DNA of 64,000 nucleotides from Hydractinia symbiolongicarpus (GCF_029227915.1 NC_079883.1:9734001-9798000), one strand, 5' to 3'; shown: positions 21,775-37,772, counted from the first letter of the stretch. Notes: a model not told the origin generated them from the letters alone. Numbers and translations are program-made.

Positions 21775-22351
21775 TTTTAATGTTTTCTTACAACAATCCA
21801 ACGATAAACGATGCTTGTTATCACAGTAGAAGTATACTAAACATTACCGTGTAAATGAGATATAATTTAAGACGGTGCGAAGTATGCGGACGTAAAAGTA
21901 CCACTCCCGGAATTGATTTGGCGCGAAACAGAAATGTGTGTTTCTGTACATCGTATAATGTCCGTTTTGGGTGCCGCGACTATGCGAAAGCATGTTAATT
22001 TTTATTTGTAGTACGACGCAATAGTCTGCAAGAGAAGCTGCTGGAGTTTGAGGTCTTCAGCATTACATCTAGTCTGTTAATTTGGGCTTCTTCCGCGCTC
22101 GTGTTAGGATTTTCATAAAGCGTTCTTTGGTTTGCGTTGCGTATGTCGGCCTACATCATCGACACGGCCTGTTTCCGGCTATTAGGAGCAATTCATATAT
22201 TGGGCACTGCGTTTCGACTTTTTTATTAGACCACAGTAAAAAAATTCACTCACAGAAGTCCCTTTCTTTCATGGCTACAAACACGAAGAATTCTGTCGTA
22301 AGTAAAACGAATGCGCAAGCCAAAATGACGATGGGGCGAAGTCATAAGCAT

Positions 22352-22424
22352 GGCCCTGTGGCCCAATGGATAAGGCATCTGACTACGAATCAGGGGATTC
22401 CAGGTTCGACTCCTGGCAGGGTCG
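22352..22424 (+). tRNA. tRNA-Arg(ACG): tRNA-Arg (ACG), type B, unit 4
   Basis: The 73-nt cloverleaf has G1-C72 paired, unlike the type A copies, and is otherwise the same. No T4 run follows closely. Confidence 0.95.
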
Positions 22425-22746
22425 CACTGTCGCATTTCGGCTGCATGGTCTACTGTGTAACGCGCGCGCACGTTCTGGCGTAATGCGTTGATAAACGGAA
22501 TGTACGCAGACATATTGGAAAGTAATATCACGCACTTAGTATCGTCGCCTTTGTTAGCATTCATGTAAGTTACCATCCACTCGCTACAGTCGCTCTCCAT
22601 CCTACGGCTAAATCAACAGCCGTGATTTTTACTATGTCGCCGTCCATCCGTACGCGGTGACAGTTGTAAGCTTTACAGTAACGTGACATGCTCCACAAGC
22701 AGTTACGGTGTGTGGACGATGCCTATCATGGCAACGCTTGTTCTTT

Positions 22747-22933
22747 ATCGCTTCTCGGCCTAATGGCTAAGATCAAGTGTAGTATCTGTTCTTATCAGTT
22801 TAATATCTGGTAGGCCATTCTCTGAATGGTCAGTATATTAATCTGATTTTTGGCCTTGGGTCATGGAGGTGGATTCATTCACGCCGTGACCACGGGTTGC
22901 CTTGGTGTTGCACTATTACCGATGGCGGCCCAC
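22747..22933 (+). ncRNA. U2: U2 snRNA, unit 4
   Basis: Same RNA as unit 1, read on the plus strand here. Its PSE-like element lies about 50 bp upstream. Confidence 0.97.
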
Positions 22934-23123
22934 ATAAGCAATAAAAGAATAATAGCAGTCCTCTTTCCGACGGCACTCTGCATAGTCTACGGCGGGAACA
23001 AAACGCGTACACTGGGGGAGAATACAGCCTATGCCCCGCGACACGGCAGTTTATAACACACTCAAGCCACAAGCATTAACAAACTTTGAAGGGTACCCTC
23101 ATGCTACGGTGCAGTTCCAACTC

Positions 23124-23289
23124 ATACTTACCTGACGGGGAAGTAAAGACTGATCAATGAGGGTTTTCTTCCAGAGTGAGGCTCTTGCATTGCACTACGC
23201 TTGGGCTGACCTCTGCGATTACTGCAAACGTCAGTAACTCGACCGTACAATTTCTGGTAGTGGGGGCCTGCGTCCGCGCTCGCCCCCTC
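23124..23289 (+). ncRNA. U1: U1 snRNA, unit 4
   Basis: Same RNA as unit 1, starting ATACTTACCTG. Confidence 0.96.
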
Positions 23290-23615
23290 CTTAAGTCAAA
23301 ATGAATGAGCTTAGAAAAGTTGCGCGGCCAAATGTCGGTGGTGACTTAAACGCTAAGGTAAAACCTCGCTTGGCTGTTACGAAACGTGATTGCGATATAA
23401 GTCCTCGGAAGGCGGCGGAATTTTATTTTATTTGCCATTCCGTCAGGGTTATTGGATGATCGGCAATAGATCGAGTTTGTATGCATTTGAAAGCTCTTTT
23501 TTCTCGTACTATCACCTGAAAATGTCGTAGGAAAATGTCATAGGAAACACTTTCAACAACCGCCACGTTCCTTAATTGTTATAACAAGAAATATATCACA
23601 GCAAATGAAAATGAA

Positions 23616-23735
23616 AAGCCTACGACACCGGGAGTTCCCAGGCGGTCCCCCATCCAAGTACTATCCCGGCCCGACGATGCTTAACTTCCGTGATCAGACG
23701 AGAACGGGTGTGTTCATCGTGGTATGGCCGTAGAC
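23616..23735 (-). rRNA. 5S rRNA: 5S ribosomal RNA, unit 4
   Basis: Same gene on the minus strand. The spacer to U1 lacks the 22 bp present in type A. Confidence 0.97.
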
Positions 23736-23932
23736 ATTAGTAGGTGCAAATACGTGCAATTTATTTTGACGTTGTGATCAAATTTTTTTATTTAATTTCT
23801 TTGAGTTACTTAGGACAAGGCGTATGCATGGATTATCTATTAGACTTTAAGGTTATAGTTTTGTGAAAAAAACAATGTTTTTTTAAAGATGTGTGGCTAT
23901 AAAAATAGCCGTTGTTTTCTGAGTGTAGCGGT

Positions 23933-24313
23933 TTACTTCTTCTGTCCTTTGTCGTTCTTCTTTGGGAGTAAGACAGCTTGAATGTTTGGCAAAACACCAC
24001 CAGCTGCAATGGTTACACCGCTCAAAAGTTTGTTTAATTCTTCATCATTACGAACAGCCAATTGTAAATGTCTTGGAATAATCCTAGCTTTTTTGTTGTC
24101 TCTTGCTGCGTTACCAGCCAACTCCAATATCTCAGCAGATAAATATTCCAAGACGGCTGCTAAGTAAACTGGTGCTCCAGATCCAATTCGGTTAGCATAG
24201 TGCCCTCTACGAAGGAATCTATGCACTCTACCGACTGGAAATTGAAGTCCAGCTCTTGAGGATCTTGTCTTGGCTTTAGCCTTAGCTTTTCCACCTTTTC
24301 CACGTCCAGACAT
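23933..24313 (-). CDS. H2A: Histone H2A, unit 5
   Basis: Identical protein; the stem-loop is at 23895-23910. Confidence 0.99.
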   Translation of the reverse strand: MSGRGKGGKAKAKAKTRSSRAGLQFPVGRVHRFLRRGHYANRIGSGAPVYLAAVLEYLSAEILELAGNAARDNKKARIIPRHLQLAVRNDEELNKLLSGVTIAAGGVLPNIQAVLLPKKNDKGQKK

Positions 24314-24597
24314 AACTGCGATTTGATTTGTAAGTTAATACAAAAACGTACGAATATTTAACGTAAGTGTTAACGAAATAAACTTTACTCGTTTTTTCAT
24401 CATAAAAATAGGATCGAAATCATGTTTTTTTAACCAATCATAATTAAGTATTAAACAAAAGATTTTTTTTTTAACCAATTAAATTGCGTATCGGCGTTTT
24501 CGGATCGAATTCGATCCGATTTTTTTACTTATAAACAAAAAGTTTTGACTTGCAGTTTAATGCTTATTTACAAGTTAAGTAGCAAAAATTTTTAACC

Positions 24598-25002
24598 ATG
24601 TCTGACGCAGCAGCTAAAGGAGGAAAACAGGCACCTAAAGTAGCCAAGAAAGGTGAAAAAAGAGCCGGCAAAAAAGGAGGAAAGATTGGTGGAACTGGTG
24701 AAAAGAAACGCAAGAGAAAGAGAAAGGAAAGTTATGCTATTTACATCTACAATGTTTTGAAACAAGTTCACCCAGATGTCGGAGTTTCAAGCAAAGCTAT
24801 GAGCATCATGAACTCATTTGTCAACGACATCTTTGAGCGCATTGCTTCCGAAGCTTCGCGTTTGGCTCTTCAAAACAAAAAGTCGACCATCTCTTCTCGT
24901 GAAATTCAAACCGCAGTACGTCTTCTCTTGCCTGGAGAACTTGCAAAACACGCAGTCAGTGAAGGAACAAAAGCCGTCACAAAATACACAAGCAGCAAGT
25001 AA
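24598..25002 (+). CDS. H2B: Histone H2B, unit 5
   Basis: Identical protein; the variant stem-loop is at 25026-25041. Confidence 0.99.
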   Translation: MSDAAAKGGKQAPKVAKKGEKRAGKKGGKIGGTGEKKRKRKRKESYAIYIYNVLKQVHPDVGVSSKAMSIMNSFVNDIFERIASEASRLALQNKKSTISSREIQTAVRLLLPGELAKHAVSEGTKAVTKYTSSK

Positions 25003-25462
25003 ACCAACGTCTACCAAACACAAACGGTCTTTTTTAAGACCACACATCTTTAAAAAAACATTTACTTGGCGTCACTACAAGTTAACCGAAGTTAATAAAA
25101 CTTCTAAATAATGTGCTTAAGAACACTAGCCTACATTTAAAATACTTCCCCATGTGTGTGTGGATTAGCTTCACTTTTCATACGTATTATTAGCTGTACT
25201 TGCAGAAAAGACAAGTACATTGATCCATGTTATTGCTTACATTTAACTTAACCCAGCTTTTCACGGAAACACTCCCAGGCAAATTAACCCTACAAAGTAT
25301 TTCTAAATTTTTTTTGTGTCATATATGACATAGTATCGTATAGCAATAAATGTAACTGTGACAAGACTTTACACATTGTGTAATTTGGAAGCGTGCACAA
25401 AGTAATGTTTTAAAAGATTTGTGGCTATAAAAATAGCCGTTTTTGTTGAGCAATGACAACGC

Positions 25463-25819
<357 letters not shown>

Positions 25820-26297
25820 TTAACAGAATTCAGACAGCTTTAAAAAGAGGCCATAAAATTACCTACTGCTCGTGGAAACACCCTAATTAACCAATAGAGT
25901 TGCGTCATTACAAAATGTTCCGAACATTTTGTACATTTTTTTAAGTAAAACTGTAGTTTTTTTAAAAATTCGTGGTCTTAATGTTTCAGTAAGGCAATAA
26001 ATTTGGCATCGTTGGAATTCGCCAAACCTTCTGCTACTTACTAAAAAAAAAAAAAGTCAAAAGCTTTTGTGTATCAGAAGATACAGCCGTTTTCCCGTAG
26101 CCAAAAAACACAGATTTTATAAAAATGTTAAAGTAATGAGCGTAATGTCATTATGCAGCCAATCAGAAATTACTTTCTTAGCACCAATCAAATGGTTTGT
26201 TTTGAACCTTAGCTGTCAATCAATATGAGAAATAAAACTTTGGCGCGATAGTGCATTTTAGACCGTCTTGTGTATCCGTACTACATCGACTTCTTAA

Positions 26298-26711
<414 letters not shown>

Positions 26712-27072
26712 GCATCTTACCAAACAAAAAACGGCTATTTTTATAGCCACACATCCATAAAAAATATTACGGCTAGCTTTTTATATCAAACTTTGTCCTG
26801 CTTTCTGTTTAAATTTTATGCTACATAAAAATTTTATGCTACATAAAGTTTGACAATGTTAAAAATATGAAGGGCAAGAAAAGTAAAAGCAAGAAAATAA
26901 GAAATTTAAAAACGAAAATACTTAAACTTAGGGAATCTAATCTTAAATTTACTCTTTTTTAACTGTTTAAGTGACTTAAACAAGTTTAACTTTGTACCAA
27001 GATAATGTTTTTTTGTAAATGTGTGGCTATAAAAATAGCCGTTTGTTAATGTAATAGCCAGATACACACAAA

Positions 27073-27624
27073 TTATTTTTTTGCGGTCTTCTTTGCTGCC
27101 TTTTTGGGAGTCTTTTTGACCTTCTTTGCTGCAGGTTTTTTAGCAACAGGCTTCTTTGTGGGTTTCTTAGCTGCTGGTTTCTTAGCCGAGGCTTTCTTTG
27201 TGGCAGGCTTCTTTGCTGCTTTCTTTGGCGTGCTCTTCTTTGCTGGCTTCTTTTTTGGTGTACTTTTCTTTGCAGTAGGCTTCTTTGCCGTTGGCTTTTT
27301 TGCTGCGGCCTTTTTCTTAGGTTTTTCTTTTTTTACCTGACCTAGCTTGAATGATCCAGAAGCACCAGTGCCTTTAGTTTGAATCAAATCGCCTGATGTT
27401 ACTCCTCGTTTAAGAGCCATTTTCAGATGATGATCTGAGTTTTCAGCAACTTTGTAATTTGCATGAATATATTTTGTAATAGCTTGGCGAGATGAACCAC
27501 CGCGTTCCTTTAGGGTAGCGATAGCAGCCTTGATCATGTCCACATATTTAGGGTGATCAGCTGTCTTCTTTGCAGCAGGTTTCTTCTTGGGTGCGATTTT
27601 CTTTGGAGAAGCTGCTTCACTCAT
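27073..27624 (-). CDS. H1: Histone H1, unit 5
   Basis: Identical protein; the stem-loop is at 27025-27040. Confidence 0.97.
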   Translation of the reverse strand: MSEAASPKKIAPKKKPAAKKTADHPKYVDMIKAAIATLKERGGSSRQAITKYIHANYKVAENSDHHLKMALKRGVTSGDLIQTKGTGASGSFKLGQVKKEKPKKKAAAKKPTAKKPTAKKSTPKKKPAKKSTPKKAAKKPATKKASAKKPAAKKPTKKPVAKKPAAKKVKKTPKKAAKKTAKK

Positions 27625-28203
27625 TTTTAATGTTTTCTTACAACAATCCAACGATAAACGATGCTTGTTATCACAGTAGAAGTATACTAAACATTACCGT
27701 GTAAATGAGATATAATTTAAGACGGTGCGAAGTATGCGGACGTAAAAGTACCACTCCCGGGAATTGATTTGGCGCGAAAACAGAAATGTGTGTTTCTGTA
27801 CATCGTATAATGTCCGTTTTGGGTGCCGCGACTATGCGAAAGCATGTTAATTTTTATTTGTAGTACGACGCAATAGTCTGCAAGAGAAGCTGCTGGAGTT
27901 TGAGGTCTTCAGCATTACATCTAGTCTGTTAATTTGGGCTTCTTCCGCGCTCGTGTTAGGATTTTCATAAAGCGTTCTTTGGTTTGCGTTGCGTATGTCG
28001 GCCTACATCATCGACACGGCCTGTTTCCGGCTATTAGGAGCAATTCATATATTGGGCACTGCGTTTCGACTTTTTTATTAGACCACAGTAAAAAAATTCA
28101 CTCACAGAAGTCCCTTTCTTTCATGGCTACAAACACGAAGAATTCTGTCGTAAGTAAAACGAATGCGCAAGCCAAAATGACGATGGGGCGAAGTCATAAG
28201 CAT

Positions 28204-28276
28204 GGCCCTGTGGCCCAATGGATAAGGCATCTGACTACGAATCAGGGGATTCCAGGTTCGACTCCTGGCAGGGTCG
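28204..28276 (+). tRNA. tRNA-Arg(ACG): tRNA-Arg (ACG), type B, unit 5
   Basis: Complete cloverleaf with G1-C72 paired. Confidence 0.95.
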
Positions 28277-28598
28277 CACTGTCGCATTTCGGCTGCATGG
28301 TCTACTGTGTAACGCGCGCGCACGTTCTGGCGTAATGCGTTGATAAACGGAATGTACGCAGACATATTGGAAAGTAATATCACGCACTTAGTATCGTCGC
28401 CTTTGTTAGCATTCATGTAAGTTACCATCCACTCGCTACAGTCGCTCTCCATCCTACGGCTAAATCAACAGCCGTGATTTTTACTATGTCGCCGTCCATC
28501 CGTACGCGGTGACAGTTGTAAGCTTTACAGTAACGTGACATGCTCCACAAGCAGTTACGGTGTGTGGACGATGCCTATCATGGCAACGCTTGTTCTTT

Positions 28599-28785
28599 AT
28601 CGCTTCTCGGCCTAATGGCTAAGATCAAGTGTAGTATCTGTTCTTATCAGTTTAATATCTGGTAGGCCATTCTCTGAATGGTCAGTATATTAATCTGATT
28701 TTTGGCCTTGGGTCATGGAGGTGGATTCATTCACGCCGTGACCACGGGTTGCCTTGGTGTTGCACTATTACCGATGGCGGCCCAC
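28599..28785 (+). ncRNA. U2: U2 snRNA, unit 5
   Basis: Same as unit 4. Confidence 0.97.
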
Positions 28786-28975
28786 ATAAGCAATAAAAGA
28801 ATAATAGCAGTCCTCTTTCCGACGGCACTCTGCATAGTCTACGGCGGGAACAAAACGCGTACACTGGGGGAGAATACAGCCTATGCCCCGCGACACGGCA
28901 GTTTATAACACACTCAAGCCACAAGCATTAACAAACTTTGAAGGGTACCCTCATGCTACGGTGCAGTTCCAACTC

Positions 28976-29141
28976 ATACTTACCTGACGGGGAAGTAAAG
29001 ACTGATCAATGAGGGTTTTCTTCCAGAGTGAGGCTCTTGCATTGCACTACGCTTGGGCTGACCTCTGCGATTACTGCAAACGTCAGTAACTCGACCGTAC
29101 AATTTCTGGTAGTGGGGGCCTGCGTCCGCGCTCGCCCCCTC
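28976..29141 (+). ncRNA. U1: U1 snRNA, unit 5
   Basis: Same as unit 4. Confidence 0.96.
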
Positions 29142-29467
29142 CTTAAGTCAAAATGAATGAGCTTAGAAAAGTTGCGCGGCCAAATGTCGGTGGTGACTTA
29201 AACGCTAAGGTAAAACCTCGCTTGGCTGTTACGAAACGTGATTGCGATATAAGTCCTCGGAAGGCGGCGGAATTTTATTTTATTTGCCATTCCGTCAGGG
29301 TTATTGGATGATCGGCAATAGATCGAGTTTGTATGCATTTGAAAGCTCTTTTTTCTCGTACTATCACCTGAAAATGTCGTAGGAAAATGTCATAGGAAAC
29401 ACTTTCAACAACCGCCACGTTCCTTAATTGTTATAACAAGAAATATATCACAGCAAATGAAAATGAA

Positions 29468-29587
29468 AAGCCTACGACACCGGGAGTTCCCAGGCGGTCC
29501 CCCATCCAAGTACTATCCCGGCCCGACGATGCTTAACTTCCGTGATCAGACGAGAACGGGTGTGTTCATCGTGGTATGGCCGTAGAC
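29468..29587 (-). rRNA. 5S rRNA: 5S ribosomal RNA, unit 5
   Basis: Same as unit 4. Confidence 0.97.
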
Positions 29588-29784
29588 ATTAGTAGGTGCA
29601 AATACGTGCAATTTATTTTGACGTTGTGATCAAATTTTTTTATTTAATTTCTTTGAGTTACTTAGGACAAGGCGTATGCATGGATTATCTATTAGACTTT
29701 AAGGTTATAGTTTTGTGAAAAAAACAATGTTTTTTTAAAGATGTGTGGCTATAAAAATAGCCGTTGTTTTCTGAGTGTAGCGGT

Positions 29785-30523
<739 letters not shown>

Positions 30524-30536
30524 TGCACCTACTAAT

Positions 30537-30656
30537 GTCTACGGCCATACCACGATGAACACACCCGTTCTCGTCTGATCACGGAAGTTAAGCATCGTCG
30601 GGCCGGGATAGTACTTGGATGGGGGACCGCCTGGGAACTCCCGGTGTCGTAGGCTT
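30537..30656 (+). rRNA. 5S rRNA: 5S ribosomal RNA, unit 6
   Basis: The RNA is identical to type A. The upstream base context is TTTGCACC in place of TTTGCCCC. Confidence 0.97.
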
Positions 30657-30982
30657 TTCATTTTCATTTGCTGTGATATATTTCTTGTTATAACAATTAA
30701 GGAACGTGGCGGTTGTTGAAAGTGTTTCCTATGACATTTTCCTACGACATTTTCAGGTGATAGTACGAGAAAAAAGAGCTTTCAAATGCATACAAACTCG
30801 ATCTATTGCCGATCATCCAATAACCCTGACGGAATGGCAAATAAAATAAAATTCCGCCGCCTTCCGAGGACTTATATCGCAATCACGTTTCGTAACAGCC
30901 AAGCGAGGTTTTACCTTAGCGTTTAAGTCACCACCGACATTTGGCCGCGCAACTTTTCTAAGCTCATTCATTTTGACTTAAG

Positions 30983-31148
30983 GAGGGGGCGAGCGCGGAC
31001 GCAGGCCCCCACTACCAGAAATTGTACGGTCGAGTTACTGACGTTTGCAGTAATCGCAGAGGTCAGCCCAAGCGTAGTGCAATGCAAGAGCCTCACTCTG
31101 GAAGAAAACCCTCATTGATCAGTCTTTACTTCCCCGTCAGGTAAGTAT
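30983..31148 (-). ncRNA. U1: U1 snRNA, unit 6
   Basis: The transcribed region matches unit 1. The 3' flank differs at one base (GACTTAAGG against GAATTAAGG). Confidence 0.96.
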
Positions 31149-31338
31149 GAGTTGGAACTGCACCGTAGCATGAGGGTACCCTTCAAAGTTTGTTAATGCT
31201 TGTGGCTTGAGTGTGTTATAAACTGCCGTGTCGCGGGGCATAGGCTGTATTCTCCCCCAGTGTACGCGTTTTGTTCCCGCCGTAGACTATGCAGAGTGCC
31301 GTCGGAAAGAGGACTGCTATTATTCTTTTATTGCTTAT

Positions 31339-31525
31339 GTGGGCCGCCATCGGTAATAGTGCAACACCAAGGCAACCCGTGGTCACGGCGTGAATGAATC
31401 CACCTCCATGACCCAAGGCCAAAAATCAGATTAATATACTGACCATTCAGAGAATGGCCTACCAGATATTAAACTGATAAGAACAGATACTACACTTGAT
31501 CTTAGCCATTAGGCCGAGAAGCGAT
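31339..31525 (-). ncRNA. U2: U2 snRNA, unit 6
   Basis: Same as unit 1. Confidence 0.97.
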
Positions 31526-31847
31526 AAAGAACAAGCGTTGCCATGATAGGCATCGTCCACACACCGTAACTGCTTGTGGAGCATGTCACGTTACTGTAAA
31601 GCTTACAACTGTCACCGCGTACGGATGGACGGCGACATAGTAAAAATCACGGCTGTTGATTTAGCCGTAGGATGGAGAGCGACTGTAGCGAGTGGATGGT
31701 AACTTACATGAATGCTAACAAAGGCGACGATACTAAGTGCGTGATATTACTTTCCAATATGTCTGCGTACATTCCGTTTATCAACGCATTACGCCAGAAC
31801 GTGCGCGCGCGTTACACAGTAGACCATGCAGCCGAAATGCGACAGTG

Positions 31848-31920
31848 CGACCCTGCCAGGAGTCGAACCTGGAATCCCCTGATTCGTAGTCAGATGCCTT
31901 ATCCATTGGGCCACAGGGCC
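31848..31920 (-). tRNA. tRNA-Arg(ACG): tRNA-Arg (ACG), type B, unit 6
   Basis: Complete cloverleaf with G1-C72 paired. Confidence 0.95.
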
Positions 31921-32499
31921 ATGCTTATGACTTCGCCCCATCGTCATTTTGGCTTGCGCATTCGTTTTACTTACGACAGAATTCTTCGTGTTTGTAGCCA
32001 TGAAAGAAAGGGACTTCTGTGAGTGAATTTTTTTACTGTGGTCTAATAAAAAAGTCGAAACGCAGTGCCCAATATATGAATTGCTCCTAATAGCCGGAAA
32101 CAGGCCGTGTCGATGATGTAGGCCGACATACGCAACGCAAACCAAAGAACGCTTTATGAAAATCCTAACACGAGCGCGGAAGAAGCCCAAATTAACAGAC
32201 TAGATGTAATGCTGAAGACCTCAAACTCCAGCAGCTTCTCTTGCAGACTATTGCGTCGTACTACAAATAAAAATTAACATGCTTTCGCATAGTCGCGGCA
32301 CCCAAAACGGACATTATACGATGTACAGAAACACACATTTCTGTTTTCGCGCCAAATCAATTCCCGGGAGTGGTACTTTTACGTCCGCATACTTCGCACC
32401 GTCTTAAATTATATCTCATTTACACGGTAATGTTTAGTATACTTCTACTGTGATAACAAGCATCGTTTATCGTTGGATTGTTGTAAGAAAACATTAAAA

Positions 32500-33051
32500 A
32501 TGAGTGAAGCAGCTTCTCCAAAGAAAATCGCACCCAAGAAGAAACCTGCTGCAAAGAAGACAGCTGATCACCCTAAATATGTGGACATGATCAAGGCTGC
32601 TATCGCTACCCTAAAGGAACGCGGTGGTTCATCTCGCCAAGCTATTACAAAATATATTCATGCAAATTACAAAGTTGCTGAAAACTCAGATCATCATCTG
32701 AAAATGGCTCTTAAACGAGGAGTAACATCAGGCGATTTGATTCAAACTAAAGGCACTGGTGCTTCTGGATCATTCAAGCTAGGTCAGGTAAAAAAAGAAA
32801 AACCTAAGAAAAAGGCCGCAGCAAAAAAGCCAACGGCAAAGAAGCCTACTGCAAAGAAAAGTACACCAAAAAAGAAGCCAGCAAAGAAGAGCACGCCAAA
32901 GAAAGCAGCAAAGAAGCCTGCCACAAAGAAAGCCTCGGCTAAGAAACCAGCAGCTAAGAAACCCACAAAGAAGCCTGTTGCTAAAAAACCTGCAGCAAAG
33001 AAGGTCAAAAAGACTCCCAAAAAGGCAGCAAAGAAGACCGCAAAAAAATAA
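32500..33051 (+). CDS. H1: Histone H1, unit 6
   Basis: Identical protein; the stem-loop is at 33084-33099. The E2F-like site and H1 box are present upstream. Confidence 0.97.
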   Translation: MSEAASPKKIAPKKKPAAKKTADHPKYVDMIKAAIATLKERGGSSRQAITKYIHANYKVAENSDHHLKMALKRGVTSGDLIQTKGTGASGSFKLGQVKKEKPKKKAAAKKPTAKKPTAKKSTPKKKPAKKSTPKKAAKKPATKKASAKKPAAKKPTKKPVAKKPAAKKVKKTPKKAAKKTAKK

Positions 33052-33412
33052 TTTGTGTGTATCTGGCTATTACATTAACAAACGGCTATTTTTATAGCCA
33101 CACATTTACAAAAAAACATTATCTTGGTACAAAGTTAAACTTGTTTAAGTCACTTAAACAGTTAAAAAAGAGTAAATTTAAGATTAGATTCCCTAAGTTT
33201 AAGTATTTTCGTTTTTAAATTTCTTATTTTCTTGCTTTTACTTTTCTTGCCCTTCATATTTTTAACATTGTCAAACTTTATGTAGCATAAAATTTTTATG
33301 TAGCATAAAATTTAAACAGAAAGCAGGACAAAGTTTGATATAAAAAGCTAGCCGTAATATTTTTTATGGATGTGTGGCTATAAAAATAGCCGTTTTTTGT
33401 TTGGTAAGATGC

Positions 33413-33826
<414 letters not shown>

Positions 33827-34304
33827 TTAAGAAGTCGATGTAGTACGGATACACAAGACGGTCTAAAATGCACTATCGCGCCAAAGTTTTATTTCTCATA
33901 TTGATTGACAGCTAAGGTTCAAAACAAACCATTTGATTGGTGCTAAGAAAGTAATTTCTGATTGGCTGCATAATGACATTACGCTCATTACTTTAACATT
34001 TTTATAAAATCTGTGTTTTTTGGCTACGGGAAAACGGCTGTATCTTCTGATACACAAAAGCTTTTGACTTTTTTTTTTTTTAGTAAGTAGCAGAAGGTTT
34101 GGCGAATTCCAACGATGCCAAATTTATTGCCTTACTGAAACATTAAGACCACGAATTTTTAAAAAAACTACAGTTTTACTTAAAAAAATGTACAAAATGT
34201 TCGGAACATTTTGTAATGACGCAACTCTATTGGTTAATTAGGGTGTTTCCACGAGCAGTAGGTAATTTTATGGCCTCTTTTTAAAGCTGTCTGAATTCTG
34301 TTAA

Positions 34305-34661
<357 letters not shown>

Positions 34662-35121
34662 GCGTTGTCATTGCTCAACAAAAACGGCTATTTTTATAGC
34701 CACAAATCTTTTAAAACATTACTTTGTGCACGCTTCCAAATTACACAATGTGTAAAGTCTTGTCACAGTTACATTTATTGCTATACGATACTATGTCATA
34801 TATGACACAAAAAAAATTTAGAAATACTTTGTAGGGTTAATTTGCCTGGGAGTGTTTCCGTGAAAAGCTGGGTTAAGTTAAATGTAAGCAATAACATGGA
34901 TCAATGTACTTGTCTTTTCTGCAAGTACAGCTAATAATACGTATGAAAAGTGAAGCTAATCCACACACACATGGGGAAGTATTTTAAATGTAGGCTAGTG
35001 TTCTTAAGCACATTATTTAGAAGTTTTATTAACTTCGGTTAACTTGTAGTGACGCCAAGTAAATGTTTTTTTAAAGATGTGTGGTCTTAAAAAAGACCGT
35101 TTGTGTTTGGTAGACGTTGGT

Positions 35122-35526
35122 TTACTTGCTGCTTGTGTATTTTGTGACGGCTTTTGTTCCTTCACTGACTGCGTGTTTTGCAAGTTCTCCAGGCAAGAGA
35201 AGACGTACTGCGGTTTGAATTTCACGAGAAGAGATGGTCGACTTTTTGTTTTGAAGAGCCAAACGCGAAGCTTCGGAAGCAATGCGCTCAAAGATGTCGT
35301 TGACAAATGAGTTCATGATGCTCATAGCTTTGCTTGAAACTCCGACATCTGGGTGAACTTGTTTCAAAACATTGTAGATGTAAATAGCATAACTTTCCTT
35401 TCTCTTTCTCTTGCGTTTCTTTTCACCAGTTCCACCAATCTTTCCTCCTTTTTTGCCGGCTCTTTTTTCACCTTTCTTGGCTACTTTAGGTGCCTGTTTT
35501 CCTCCTTTAGCTGCTGCGTCAGACAT
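35122..35526 (-). CDS. H2B: Histone H2B, unit 6
   Basis: Identical protein; the variant stem-loop is at 35083-35098. Confidence 0.99.
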   Translation of the reverse strand: MSDAAAKGGKQAPKVAKKGEKRAGKKGGKIGGTGEKKRKRKRKESYAIYIYNVLKQVHPDVGVSSKAMSIMNSFVNDIFERIASEASRLALQNKKSTISSREIQTAVRLLLPGELAKHAVSEGTKAVTKYTSSK

Positions 35527-35810
35527 GGTTAAAAATTTTTGCTACTTAACTTGTAAATAAGCATTAAACTGCAAGTCAAAACTTTTTGTTTATAAGTAAA
35601 AAAATCGGATCGAATTCGATCCGAAAACGCCGATACGCAATTTAATTGGTTAAAAAAAAAATCTTTTGTTTAATACTTAATTATGATTGGTTAAAAAAAC
35701 ATGATTTCGATCCTATTTTTATGATGAAAAAACGAGTAAAGTTTATTTCGTTAACACTTACGTTAAATATTCGTACGTTTTTGTATTAACTTACAAATCA
35801 AATCGCAGTT

Positions 35811-36191
35811 ATGTCTGGACGTGGAAAAGGTGGAAAAGCTAAGGCTAAAGCCAAGACAAGATCCTCAAGAGCTGGACTTCAATTTCCAGTCGGTAGAGTG
35901 CATAGATTCCTTCGTAGAGGGCACTATGCTAACCGAATTGGATCTGGAGCACCAGTTTACTTAGCAGCCGTCTTGGAATATTTATCTGCTGAGATATTGG
36001 AGTTGGCTGGTAACGCAGCAAGAGACAACAAAAAAGCTAGGATTATTCCAAGACATTTACAATTGGCTGTTCGTAATGATGAAGAATTAAACAAACTTTT
36101 GAGCGGTGTAACCATTGCAGCTGGTGGTGTTTTGCCAAACATTCAAGCTGTCTTACTCCCAAAGAAGAACGACAAAGGACAGAAGAAGTAA
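35811..36191 (+). CDS. H2A: Histone H2A, unit 6
   Basis: Identical protein; the stem-loop is at 36214-36229. Confidence 0.99.
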   Translation: MSGRGKGGKAKAKAKTRSSRAGLQFPVGRVHRFLRRGHYANRIGSGAPVYLAAVLEYLSAEILELAGNAARDNKKARIIPRHLQLAVRNDEELNKLLSGVTIAAGGVLPNIQAVLLPKKNDKGQKK

Positions 36192-36388
36192 ACCGCTACA
36201 CTCAGAAAACAACGGCTATTTTTATAGCCACACATCTTTAAAAAAACATTGTTTTTTTCACAAAACTATAACCTTAAAGTCTAATAGATAATCCATGCAT
36301 ACGCCTTGTCCTAAGTAACTCAAAGAAATTAAATAAAAAAATTTGATCACAACGTCAAAATAAATTGCACGTATTTGCACCTACTAAT

Positions 36389-36508
36389 GTCTACGGCCAT
36401 ACCACGATGAACACACCCGTTCTCGTCTGATCACGGAAGTTAAGCATCGTCGGGCCGGGATAGTACTTGGATGGGGGACCGCCTGGGAACTCCCGGTGTC
36501 GTAGGCTT
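36389..36508 (+). rRNA. 5S rRNA: 5S ribosomal RNA, unit 7
   Basis: Same as unit 6. Confidence 0.97.
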
Positions 36509-36834
36509 TTCATTTTCATTTGCTGTGATATATTTCTTGTTATAACAATTAAGGAACGTGGCGGTTGTTGAAAGTGTTTCCTATGACATTTTCCTACGAC
36601 ATTTTCAGGTGATAGTACGAGAAAAAAGAGCTTTCAAATGCATACAAACTCGATCTATTGCCGATCATCCAATAACCCTGACGGAATGGCAAATAAAATA
36701 AAATTCCGCCGCCTTCCGAGGACTTATATCGCAATCACGTTTCGTAACAGCCAAGCGAGGTTTTACCTTAGCGTTTAAGTCACCACCGACATTTGGCCGC
36801 GCAACTTTTCTAAGCTCATTCATTTTGACTTAAG

Positions 36835-37000
36835 GAGGGGGCGAGCGCGGACGCAGGCCCCCACTACCAGAAATTGTACGGTCGAGTTACTGACGTTTGC
36901 AGTAATCGCAGAGGTCAGCCCAAGCGTAGTGCAATGCAAGAGCCTCACTCTGGAAGAAAACCCTCATTGATCAGTCTTTACTTCCCCGTCAGGTAAGTAT
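36835..37000 (-). ncRNA. U1: U1 snRNA, unit 7
   Basis: Same as unit 6. Confidence 0.96.
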
Positions 37001-37190
37001 GAGTTGGAACTGCACCGTAGCATGAGGGTACCCTTCAAAGTTTGTTAATGCTTGTGGCTTGAGTGTGTTATAAACTGCCGTGTCGCGGGGCATAGGCTGT
37101 ATTCTCCCCCAGTGTACGCGTTTTGTTCCCGCCGTAGACTATGCAGAGTGCCGTCGGAAAGAGGACTGCTATTATTCTTTTATTGCTTAT

Positions 37191-37377
37191 GTGGGCCGCC
37201 ATCGGTAATAGTGCAACACCAAGGCAACCCGTGGTCACGGCGTGAATGAATCCACCTCCATGACCCAAGGCCAAAAATCAGATTAATATACTGACCATTC
37301 AGAGAATGGCCTACCAGATATTAAACTGATAAGAACAGATACTACACTTGATCTTAGCCATTAGGCCGAGAAGCGAT
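37191..37377 (-). ncRNA. U2: U2 snRNA, unit 7
   Basis: Same as unit 6. Confidence 0.97.
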
Positions 37378-37699
37378 AAAGAACAAGCGTTGCCATGATA
37401 GGCATCGTCCACACACCGTAACTGCTTGTGGAGCATGTCACGTTACTGTAAAGCTTACAACTGTCACCGCGTACGGATGGACGGCGACATAGTAAAAATC
37501 ACGGCTGTTGATTTAGCCGTAGGATGGAGAGCGACTGTAGCGAGTGGATGGTAACTTACATGAATGCTAACAAAGGCGACGATACTAAGTGCGTGATATT
37601 ACTTTCCAATATGTCTGCGTACATTCCGTTTATCAACGCATTACGCCAGAACGTGCGCGCGCGTTACACAGTAGACCATGCAGCCGAAATGCGACAGTG

Positions 37700-37772
37700 C
37701 GACCCTGCCAGGAGTCGAACCTGGAATCCCCTGATTCGTAGTCAGATGCCTTATCCATTGGGCCACAGGGCC
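37700..37772 (-). tRNA. tRNA-Arg(ACG): tRNA-Arg (ACG), type B, unit 7
   Basis: Same as unit 6. Confidence 0.95.
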